A stretch of DNA of 64,000 bases, taken from assembly GCA_016791425.1 (NCBI GenBank), contig JAEUMQ010000001.1, positions 437,138 to 501,137 of the forward strand, written 5' to 3'. Both the position numbers and the translations under genes were made by a program. This DNA comes from Hyphomonadaceae bacterium. Its GTDB lineage: Bacteria > Pseudomonadota > Alphaproteobacteria > Caulobacterales > Aquidulcibacteraceae. Shown in pieces: positions 17,625 through 25,096 of this stretch (the first letter of the stretch is position 1; every line of letters starts with the position of its first letter). The notes below the pieces were generated by a model. That model did not search any database. It worked only from the letters and a program-made list of their open reading frames with translations, and was not told where the DNA came from.

Positions 17625-18497
17625 CTATGTGAGGCCGAGCAGCTTGGCCGCATTGTCCTTCATGATGCCGGGCAACACTTCCGGCTTGAACCCCGCGTCG
17701 GCGGCCGCCTCGATCCACTTCTCCGGCTTGATGAGCGGGAAGTCGGAGCCGAACAGCATCTTCGCTTTGAGCTGCGTGTTCGCGTACTGGATGATCTGCT
17801 TGGGGAAGTATTTCGGGCTCCAGCCCGAAAGGTCGATGAAGACGTTGTCCTTGTGCAGCGCCATGGAAAGGCTTTCGTCAGTCCACGGCCAGCTCGGATG
17901 CGCGAGGATGAATTTCATGTCCGGGAAATCGGCCGCGACATCGTCGATCAGCATCGGCTGACCCCATTTCAGGCGCACGCCGCCGCCGCCGCGCATGCCC
18001 GTGCCCATGCCCGAATGCCCGGTATGGAAGATCGCCGGCAGCTTGAACTCCGCGATCACTTCATAGATCGGATAGCCCACGCGATCGGCGGGGTGGATGT
18101 CCTGCATGATGTTGTGGAACTTGAAGCCCTTGACGCCGTGATTGACGACGAGGTCGCGCGCCTCGCGCGCGCCGAACTTGCCCTTCCTGGGATCGATCGA
18201 TGCGAACGGAATGACGATGTCGTCGTGCTTGGCCGCGATCTCGGCGATCTCGTAATTGCTGACCCGCTTGGCGCCGATGCCGCTCTCGCAATCGACGGTG
18301 AAAAGGCAGAATGCGATCTCGCGTTCACGGTAGAACTCGATCGTCTCGGGGATCGTGGGACGCTTGCGGTCGGCCTTGAAATAGGCCGACGCCGCATCGA
18401 AGAACTTGCCCATGACCGGATCTTCCGGATCGTGGCACGACACCTCCGCATGCACGTGCACGTCGATGGCTTTGATCTTCGCAAGGTCGATAGGCAT
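17625..18497 (-). CDS. Amidohydrolase-2 family protein (COG2159, ACMSD-like)
   Basis: A 290-residue TIM-barrel metal hydrolase of the amidohydrolase-2 group. The first-strand motif DVHVH supplies His14 and His16. Further metal or catalytic candidates are in IFHTGHSGMG, LAHPSWPW and LFGSDFPLI, the last with the conserved Asp. Relatives hydrolyse or decarboxylate aromatic and beta-keto substrates; the specific reaction is not evident. It converges on the OhrR-type gene with three bases between the stops and diverges from the GH13 gene by about 160 bases. Confidence 0.82.
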   Translation of the reverse strand: MPIDLAKIKAIDVHVHAEVSCHDPEDPVMGKFFDAASAYFKADRKRPTIPETIEFYREREIAFCLFTVDCESGIGAKRVSNYEIAEIAAKHDDIVIPFASIDPRKGKFGAREARDLVVNHGVKGFKFHNIMQDIHPADRVGYPIYEVIAEFKLPAIFHTGHSGMGTGMRGGGGVRLKWGQPMLIDDVAADFPDMKFILAHPSWPWTDESLSMALHKDNVFIDLSGWSPKYFPKQIIQYANTQLKAKMLFGSDFPLIKPEKWIEAAADAGFKPEVLPGIMKDNAAKLLGLT

Positions 18498-18661
18498 GGG
18501 CTCTCCGGGCGGCCGGCTCGATGTTCGGAGCCCTTATACGGGCGCCGACCGCTAGGTCCAAGCCGCGCCGGGCCCTGGTTTGGCGGCCGGCCCGGCGCCC
18601 GCCGCGCCCTCCCCTGGACCACGGCTTCCGCGGGCGGGCGAAACCTGTCATCTGCTCGGCC

Positions 18662-20263
18662 ATGAGCGACGAATGGTGGCGCGGCGGCGTGATCTACCAG
18701 ATCTATCCGCGCAGCTTTGCCGACTCCGACAATGACGGCGTCGGCGATCTCAAAGGGATCGCCGGCAAGCTCGACTACCTGCAGCGCCTCGGCGTGGACG
18801 GCGTCTGGCTCTCGCCCTTCTTCCGTTCGCCGATGCGCGATTACGGCTACGACGTCTCCGACTATTGCGATGTCGATCCCATCTTCGGAACGCTCGCCGA
18901 TTTCGACTCGTTGCTGAAGGGCGCCCACGACGCCGGACTGAGGCTCGTGATCGACCAGGTCTATTCGCACACCTCCGATCAGCATCCATGGTTCAAGGCG
19001 AGCCGCGCCTCGCGCGACAACGCCAAGGCCGATTGGTACGTCTGGGCCGAGGCCAAGCCGGACGGCGCCCCGCCGAACAACTGGATCGCGATCTTCGGCG
19101 GCCAGGCCTGGTCATGGGACACCCGCCGCCGGCAATATTATCTGCACAATTTCCTTCCCGAGCAGCCCGACCTCAATTTCCACGAACCGGCCGTGCGCGC
19201 CGCGATCCTCGGCGTGGCGGAGTTCTGGCTCGACCGGGGCGTCGATGGCTTTCGCTTGGATGTCGCGAATTTCTACTATTGCGACGCGCAGCTGCGCGAC
19301 AATCCGCCAAAGGATTCCCCCGCAAACGCCGCATCCGGCCGCTTTGCCCGGCCTTACGATCATCAGCGCCATCTCCATGATCGCTCGCAACCCGAGACGC
19401 TCGCCTTCATGGAGGAATTGCGCCGTCTTTTGGACCGCTATCCCGCGCGCATGAGCGTCGCGGAAATCTTGAGCGACAGCGCCAATGCGCGCTCCATCGA
19501 ATACACCGCGCCCGGCCGCCTTCACACCGCGTACAATTTCGCCTTCCTGCATGCAGCGAGGCTGTCGCCGGCGCTGGTGCGCGAGACGCTGGCGAACTGG
19601 ACGAGCGAAAGCGCGTGGCCAAGCTGGTCCTTCTCCAACCACGACGTGGCGCGCGCGCGCTCCCGCTGGGGCGGCGCCGACGCGGACGACGCCTATGCGC
19701 GCATGCTCCTGGGGCTGCTCTTCGCGCTGCGCGGCACGATCTTCCTCTATCAGGGCGAGGAGCTCGGTCTTCCGCAGGCGGACGTTCCGTTCGAGAAGCT
19801 CAAGGATCCCGAGGGCATCCGCTTCTGGCCCGACAGCCTCGGCCGCGACGGCTGCCGCACGCCGATGCCTTGGAAGAAGGGAGCGCCGAACGCCGGTTTC
19901 TCCACCGTCGAGCCTTGGCTGCCGGTCGATCCGCGCCACGCCGCGCTCGCCGTCGATGCGCAGGAGGCAGATCCCGCCTCCACCCTGCATGTCACGCGCA
20001 AGCTCATTGCGTTCCGCAAAGCCCATGGCGCATTGCGCTCAGGCTCGATCACATTCCTCGATGCGCCCGCCCCCCTGCTTGCGTTTCGCCGCCGCGACCA
20101 GAATGAAAGCCTCGTCTGCATCTTCAATCTCGGCGCCGCGGCTGCGGACATGCCGCTCCCAGCCCCAGCGCACCGTCTCGATTACAGCGACGGCGGCGCG
20201 ATCGAGGACGGCCGCGCCGTTCTCACCGCCCACGGCTGCCTGATCGCCGAGGAACGCGCATGA
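18662..20263 (+). CDS. GH13 alpha-glucosidase
   Basis: A 533-residue glycoside hydrolase 13 of the oligo-1,6-/alpha-glucosidase type, hydrolysing alpha-glucosidic bonds in short oligosaccharides. The family regions are YQIYPRSFADSDNDGVGDL, DQVYSH, the nucleophile Asp200 in GFRLDVAN, the acid/base Glu268 in VAEIL, and NHD (His327-Asp328). There is no signal peptide, so it acts on imported sugars. The ATG at 18662 starts directly at the conserved WWRGGVIYQIYP segment and has no clear ribosome site. Its stop overlaps the next start (ATGA). Confidence 0.9.
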   Translation: MSDEWWRGGVIYQIYPRSFADSDNDGVGDLKGIAGKLDYLQRLGVDGVWLSPFFRSPMRDYGYDVSDYCDVDPIFGTLADFDSLLKGAHDAGLRLVIDQVYSHTSDQHPWFKASRASRDNAKADWYVWAEAKPDGAPPNNWIAIFGGQAWSWDTRRRQYYLHNFLPEQPDLNFHEPAVRAAILGVAEFWLDRGVDGFRLDVANFYYCDAQLRDNPPKDSPANAASGRFARPYDHQRHLHDRSQPETLAFMEELRRLLDRYPARMSVAEILSDSANARSIEYTAPGRLHTAYNFAFLHAARLSPALVRETLANWTSESAWPSWSFSNHDVARARSRWGGADADDAYARMLLGLLFALRGTIFLYQGEELGLPQADVPFEKLKDPEGIRFWPDSLGRDGCRTPMPWKKGAPNAGFSTVEPWLPVDPRHAALAVDAQEADPASTLHVTRKLIAFRKAHGALRSGSITFLDAPAPLLAFRRRDQNESLVCIFNLGAAAADMPLPAPAHRLDYSDGGAIEDGRAVLTAHGCLIAEERA

Positions 20264-21192
20264 AGGCCGTGCTCCCCGCCTACACGCGCCCGTTCCTGGC
20301 GCCGCATCTGCCCGCAGGCGTGGACGTCGCCTATGCCCGGAGCCCGGAAGACGTCGTCGCCGGCGTCGCCGACGCCGAGATCGGTTGGCTCGACACGCCG
20401 GGCGTCCCGATGACGGAGTTCATCGCCCGCGGCCGTGCGCTGAAATGGGTCTCCACCGCCTATGCCGGCGTGGACCGCTTTCCCCTGCAGGAGTTCGCGC
20501 GGCGCAACATCCTTTTCACCCACGGCGCCGGCATCAACGCGATCCCGGTCGCCGAGTACGCCGTGATGGGCGTCGTCGCCGCCGCCAAACGCATCGACGA
20601 GATCGTGCGCGCACACGATCGCAAGGACTGGCTCGACGAGGCCCCGGGCAAGACGGAAATCTTCGAAACCAAGGCGCTGATCATCGGCATGGGCGCCATC
20701 GGCCGCGAGATCGCATCGCGCCTGAGAGGCTTGGGGGTGGAGGTGACGGGCGTTCGCCGCAGGCCGGACGCCGGCGCGATCGGCCCCGACGCTTGGCGCG
20801 ACCGCCTGGGCGAGTTCGACTGGATCATCCTCGCAGCGCCGATCACGCCGGAAACGAAGCATTGCATCGCCGCCGCGGAGTTGGCCGCGATGAAACAGAC
20901 GGCCTGGATCATCGCGGTGTCGCGCGGCGGCCTGATCGACCACGATGCGCTCTATGCGGCGGTCTCCAGCGGCCGCATCGGCGGCGCGTTCCTCGACGTC
21001 GCCGACCCCGAACCGCTGCCGCAGACGAGCCCGCTCTGGAGCGCGAAGAACGTCATCATCACCATGCACCTCTCCGGCCGCTCCACCCGGCGGTTCGCGG
21101 AGCGCGCCTCGGCGCTCTTCTTGGACAATCTCCGCGCCTATTGCGAAGGCCGGCCCATGCGCAACATCGTCGATCTCGCCGCCGGCTACTGA
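20260..21192 (+). CDS. D-2-hydroxyacid dehydrogenase
   Basis: A 310-residue NAD(P)-dependent 2-hydroxyacid dehydrogenase that reduces 2-oxoacids. The nucleotide-binding loop is IIGMGAIGREIA. The catalytic triad is readable as Arg222 (SRGG), Glu251 (ADPEPLP) and His270 (MHLSGRS). The start overlaps the glucosidase stop by four bases, and a GST gene follows after a GAGGAGA ribosome site, so the three form an operon. The substrate is unknown; glyoxylate/hydroxypyruvate-like acids are plausible from the family. Confidence 0.88.
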   Translation: MKAVLPAYTRPFLAPHLPAGVDVAYARSPEDVVAGVADAEIGWLDTPGVPMTEFIARGRALKWVSTAYAGVDRFPLQEFARRNILFTHGAGINAIPVAEYAVMGVVAAAKRIDEIVRAHDRKDWLDEAPGKTEIFETKALIIGMGAIGREIASRLRGLGVEVTGVRRRPDAGAIGPDAWRDRLGEFDWIILAAPITPETKHCIAAAELAAMKQTAWIIAVSRGGLIDHDALYAAVSSGRIGGAFLDVADPEPLPQTSPLWSAKNVIITMHLSGRSTRRFAERASALFLDNLRAYCEGRPMRNIVDLAAGY

Positions 21193-21200
21193 GGAGAGAC

Positions 21201-21830
21201 ATGATGCTTCGCATTCTCGGCCGCCCAACCTCGCTCAACGTCCGCAAGGTGCTCGTGACGCTGGACGAGATCGGCGCGCCCTATGCGCACGAGCCGCAAT
21301 GGGCGACGCCCGCCGCGCCCTCCCAATCGGCCGAGTTCCGCAAGCTCAATCCGAACGGCCTCATCCCCGTGATCGAGGACGAGAACGGCCTTATGTGGGA
21401 ATCGAACGCCATCTGCCGCTATCTCGCGGCCAAGCACGCCCGCGCAGATCTTTTCCCGCTGGACTTCGCCGTCCGCGCCCGCATCGACATGTGGATGGAC
21501 TGGCAGGCTGCCGAGCTCAACGACACTTGGCGCTACGCCTTCATGGCGCTCGCCAAATCGCATCCGCGCTACACCGACCCAGAGAAGATCGCCGAGAGCG
21601 TCGCGCGCTGGAACGCCGCCCTGGCCATCCTCGACGCTCGCCTTGCAGCCACGCGCGCCTATGTCGCCGGCGACGCTTACACGCTTGCGGACATCGTGCT
21701 TGGCGTTTCCGCCCACCGCTGGCGCGCCACGCCGCTCGAACACGCCGACCTGCCGGCCGTGCGCGGATGGCTCGCCATGCTCGATGCGCGTCCCGCCTTC
21801 GCAAAGTACGCGACAGCGGAATATCCGTGA
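21201..21830 (+). CDS. Glutathione S-transferase family protein
   Basis: A 209-residue GST. The thioredoxin-like N-terminal domain shows ILGRPTSLNVRKVLVTLDE, LNPNGLIPVIED and the glutathione-binding ESNAICRYLA. The helical C-terminal domain follows, with AYTLADIVLG. The start at 21201 is a tandem ATG with GAGGAGA nearby, nine bases after the dehydrogenase stop. Function could be detoxification or isomerisation; the sequence does not discriminate. Confidence 0.88.
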   Translation: MMLRILGRPTSLNVRKVLVTLDEIGAPYAHEPQWATPAAPSQSAEFRKLNPNGLIPVIEDENGLMWESNAICRYLAAKHARADLFPLDFAVRARIDMWMDWQAAELNDTWRYAFMALAKSHPRYTDPEKIAESVARWNAALAILDARLAATRAYVAGDAYTLADIVLGVSAHRWRATPLEHADLPAVRGWLAMLDARPAFAKYATAEYP

Positions 21831-21866
21831 GCGGACGCGCGCCGCAGCGGCGCCGGGAAGCTTAGC

Positions 21867-22499
21867 TCAAAGCCCTTCGTCGAGCGGCCCGACCAGCCGG
21901 CTGACTTCAATCCCGCTTCCGACGGAGAGCAGCACTGAGGCCATGCCCGGCTTGGCGCGCACCGCGCGGCGATAGACGAGCGCCTTCTCGCGCACGATCT
22001 CGGGATGGATCATGTTGTCCGCCGCGATGACGCCGCCAGGCGCGAGCTTGGGCGCCACAAGCTCCAGGCAGGGCACATAGAGCTCCTTCCAGATGTCGAG
22101 GAAGACGAGTTCGAATGGCCCGGCGAGGCGCGGAATGATCTCCAGCGCGTCGCCGGCTTCGAAGGTCACGAAACGGTCGAGTCCGGCCTTGCCGAGCATG
22201 GTCTTGGCGTATGCCTGCTTCTGCGCCGAGACGTCGAGCGAGCGCACATGCCCGCCGGTCTTGCGCGCTGCGTCCGCGAGCCAGAGCGTCGAATATCCAT
22301 AGCTGGTGCCGAGCTCGAGGATGTTCTTGGCCCCCGCCCCGACGATCATCGCATGCAGCAATTGCGCCCCTTCGCGCCCGACGGGCAGGAGGCGCTGGTC
22401 GCGCGTTTCCAGGGTGTGCGGAAGATCCGCCTCCGACGCGTCGCGCGCCTCGTATTCGGCGAGCACGGCTCGAAAGGAGTCATCGAATGCATCGTTCAT
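21867..22499 (-). CDS. SAM-dependent O-methyltransferase (class I, COMT-like)
   Basis: A 210-residue O-methyltransferase family 3 protein. Motif I is ILELGTSYGYSTLWLA, followed by LDVSAQKQAYAK, FVTFEAGDALEII, and the metal-ligand-like region ELVFLDIWKELY and IAADNM. This set resembles bacterial catechol O-methyltransferase-like enzymes. It is convergent with the GST gene and lies head-to-head with a small Cys-containing gene. The methyl acceptor is unknown. Confidence 0.85.
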   Translation of the reverse strand: MNDAFDDSFRAVLAEYEARDASEADLPHTLETRDQRLLPVGREGAQLLHAMIVGAGAKNILELGTSYGYSTLWLADAARKTGGHVRSLDVSAQKQAYAKTMLGKAGLDRFVTFEAGDALEIIPRLAGPFELVFLDIWKELYVPCLELVAPKLAPGGVIAADNMIHPEIVREKALVYRRAVRAKPGMASVLLSVGSGIEVSRLVGPLDEGL

Positions 22500-22606
22500 C
22501 GTCGCCTCTTTGAGGGCCGCGCGGGAACAGCGTCAATGCGAGCCTTCGTCGCGTTTGCATCGGCGCCCGACGCATGCTCATGTGGCCGCGCCGGAGGAAG
22601 AAGCCC

Positions 22607-22759
22607 ATGTGCCTCGCATGCGACTATATGGAGATGGAAGCCGCCTGGGCCGAGGAAGAGGAGCGCCTGGCCGCCGAAAAGGCCGCCCAAGCGACTGCGG
22701 CCGACGCCGCCGAGCCTGCGACGTCCCTCGATCCGGTCCCGGAAACCGCCGCGGCGTGA
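22607..22759 (+). CDS. Small conserved-looking hypothetical protein
   Basis: This 50-residue protein starts MCLACDYMEMEAAWAEEEE and ends in an Ala/Pro/Thr-rich tail. The CxxC pair right at the N-terminus and the acidic helix are its only visible features. The ATG at 22607 is chosen because GGAGGAAG lies upstream at good spacing; an earlier in-frame ATG (22574) lacks one. I do not recognise its function. Confidence 0.55.
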   Translation: MCLACDYMEMEAAWAEEEERLAAEKAAQATAADAAEPATSLDPVPETAAA

Positions 22760-22859
22760 GATGACTTTCCTGCCCCCAGCGCGCCTGATTGCGCGATAGG
22801 GCAGGTCCTGTGACCCAAGACACGTGCGCATCTGGCCTGGGAAAGCTACAGACTGGGCG

Positions 22860-24851
22860 ATGGGAGCCCTTGTCTTGACGCCGCCGAACGCCACGAAGCG
22901 CCGCCTGGCGACGATCCTCGCGATCGACATGGCCGGCTATTCCGCGCAGGCCGAGCGGGACCAGGAGGCCGCCGCCCGCGCCGTCCGCGCCCTTTCCCAG
23001 CGTGTGCGCGCCCACACCGAGGCGCATGGCGGCCGGCTCTTCAACACCGCTGGCGACGGCTTCATGGCCGAGTTCTCCGCCGCCAGTGACGCAATCTCCA
23101 CCGCGCTCGCCCTGATCGAGGATCCCGACGGCGTCCCCATCCGCATCGGCGCCCATGTGGGCGAGGTGGTGGTGATGGAGAACGGCGATCTACTCGGGCA
23201 CGGCGTCAATGTCGCCGCGCGCCTGCAGAGCGAGGCCGCCGACGGCTGCGCGCTCTTCTCCCGCGCCGTCGCCGATCTCGTGCGCGGGCCCTTGGCGGAG
23301 CGGCTGCGCCCGGCCGGCCGCATCGAGCTCGCCAAGATGAACGAGACGATCGACGCCTACGCGATCGCGCCCGCCGGTGGCGGCGCGCGGCCGGGGCGGC
23401 GCCGCAACCGGTCCTGGATCATCGCCGCGCTTGCCGGCGGCGCGGTCGGCCTAGCCGCGCTTTCGATGCTCTCTTCCTTGGGCCTCGTGCAGATCGGCCC
23501 GACCCGGGACCAGATGGCGCGCGACATCGCCCAGCGCGTGACCGATCGCCTGAACGCCGACACCCAGGCGACGCAGGTCGCCGCCGACCGCCGCCGCGAC
23601 ACGATCGAAGGACTGGGCCGATCTTCATTGCCCGCCGACCGGACCGCCTTCTCCTTCCTCCGCGAGGGCGAGACCGCGAGCGCCGTCGCGGCCCTCGAAT
23701 CCTTCGCCGTCGAGCAGGAGCGCAGCGGCGCGCGCGAACCGGCCGCCGCCGCGTTTGGCCGCGCCGGCGCGGTGGCCATGTTCCACGACAAGCGGCGGGC
23801 GTTGCAGAACTTCCGCCGCGCCTACGAGCTCGCCCCGAACTCGCTGCAGCGCTTCTCCGACCTCCTGCAGGCGATCGTCTCCCTGGAGGGCTATTCCGCC
23901 GGCTTCCGCTTCGCCGACGAGACGCTCACCCGCCCCCAGCCTGCCCCGACGGCGATCCGGGTTTATGCCCGCCTGTACGCATCGATCATGGCCGGCGACC
24001 TCAGCCGCCTGGACTTGCAACGCCGCCTGATCGCCGAGGCGCAGCCGGATCTGCAGGCCGCCAACCAGCCCTATCTCGCCGCCCTCGCCCGCATCGCCGC
24101 CGGCTATCTCGCCGAAGGCGAGCTGCAGCTTGCGCGCGCCCGCGCCCTCTACACCGAAGGGCGCCGGATGCTCGCGAGCGTACCCGGCCATGAGCGCGAC
24201 CATCAGCACGGTTGGCTGCTGGCGCTGCTCGCCATGGGCGACAGCGCGACCGCATGGGCGGATGGCCAGGCCTTCATCATGGAGCGCGAGCGCGCCGAGG
24301 CGCCGCCGCTGCCGACGATGATCCTCTATACGTGCGTGGCCGGTCTCGACCTCAACCGCCCCGACGCCGCCGCGCCCTATTGCCAAGCCGCCGCGCGCGG
24401 CCTCCAGGGCTCGCTCGGCGAGCCGATCGCGGAAGTCGGCCTGGCGATGCTTGCCGCCGAAGAGAACGATCTCGACGCCGCGCGCAAGCACCTCGACGCG
24501 GCCCGCCGCTCGCGCTGGTTCGACACCATCCCCGCCAACGCCATCTATGCTCTGCGCGCCGAAGCGCAGATCGCCGCGCGCGCGCGCGACTTCAGCGCCA
24601 TGAAAGGCGCCGTGCAGCGCGCGCGTGCCCGCATTCAGGCCAATCGAGAGCTCGCGCAACGTGCGCCGATCTTCATCGCCTGGCTAGAGCTCGGCAGCGG
24701 CGGCTGGGCGCTCGATCTCGGCGAGCGCGCCTTCGCCTGCACCACGCTGGCCAGCGCCGCCGCGCACTACACCGCGATCGGCGGCGATCCCGGCGCCCGC
24801 CGCGCCGAAGCCCTGCGCACCGGCGCCGGATGTCCCGCAACACCCGTCTAG
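22860..24851 (+). CDS. Membrane class III adenylate/guanylate cyclase with TPR region
   Basis: A 663-residue protein with an N-terminal class III cyclase domain, one membrane helix (about 186-208), and a long helical TPR-like C-terminal part. Catalytic residues appear intact: metal aspartates Asp23 (ILAIDMAGYS) and Asp66 (TAGDG) and the transition-state pair Asn117 and Arg121 (NVAARL). The usual base-selecting Lys position is Asn62, so cAMP versus cGMP specificity is unclear. ATG 22860 is taken; GTG 22824 is possible. It lies upstream of a TonB receptor, separated by 245 bases with repeats, so cotranscription is not assured. Confidence 0.85.
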   Translation: MGALVLTPPNATKRRLATILAIDMAGYSAQAERDQEAAARAVRALSQRVRAHTEAHGGRLFNTAGDGFMAEFSAASDAISTALALIEDPDGVPIRIGAHVGEVVVMENGDLLGHGVNVAARLQSEAADGCALFSRAVADLVRGPLAERLRPAGRIELAKMNETIDAYAIAPAGGGARPGRRRNRSWIIAALAGGAVGLAALSMLSSLGLVQIGPTRDQMARDIAQRVTDRLNADTQATQVAADRRRDTIEGLGRSSLPADRTAFSFLREGETASAVAALESFAVEQERSGAREPAAAAFGRAGAVAMFHDKRRALQNFRRAYELAPNSLQRFSDLLQAIVSLEGYSAGFRFADETLTRPQPAPTAIRVYARLYASIMAGDLSRLDLQRRLIAEAQPDLQAANQPYLAALARIAAGYLAEGELQLARARALYTEGRRMLASVPGHERDHQHGWLLALLAMGDSATAWADGQAFIMERERAEAPPLPTMILYTCVAGLDLNRPDAAAPYCQAAARGLQGSLGEPIAEVGLAMLAAEENDLDAARKHLDAARRSRWFDTIPANAIYALRAEAQIAARARDFSAMKGAVQRARARIQANRELAQRAPIFIAWLELGSGGWALDLGERAFACTTLASAAAHYTAIGGDPGARRAEALRTGAGCPATPV

Positions 24852-24947
24852 TCGCCTACACTATCTTATACACAATTCGCCGAGACGCTCGCAGCCGAGA
24901 GCGCCGCGAGGGGCGTCTCGCGTGCCGTTTTCGCAACAGCCGAGGAT

Positions 24948-25025
24948 CGAACATTCGTTCGCTAGGCGGAACTATTGGTGCAGTCTCCGGCGCCCTGATA
25001 TTTTGGGCAAATCGCGAACATTCGT
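24948..25025. promoter_or_regulatory. Repeated palindrome upstream of second TonB receptor
   Basis: The 11-mer CGAACATTCGT occurs at 24948-24958 and again at 25015-25025. The first copy extends to the inverted repeat CGAAC-ATTC-GTTCG (24948-24961), the second to the near-palindrome GCGAAC-ATTC-GTCCGC. Their position 72-150 bases before the receptor start suggests a paired operator. No known regulator motif is matched with confidence. Confidence 0.45.
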
Positions 25026-25096
25026 CCGCGGTCAAGATTCAATCATCGTGAAGCGCGGGCGGCCCGCCGGTCGTGCTCGACGACTAGGGGGATGAG

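Noticed and set aside
24948-24961. GAAC...GTTC resembling an alphaproteobacterial SOS box
   Set aside because: The LexA motif needs GAAC-N7-GAAC (or GTTC-N7-GTTC); the arms here are inverted with a 4-base spacer.
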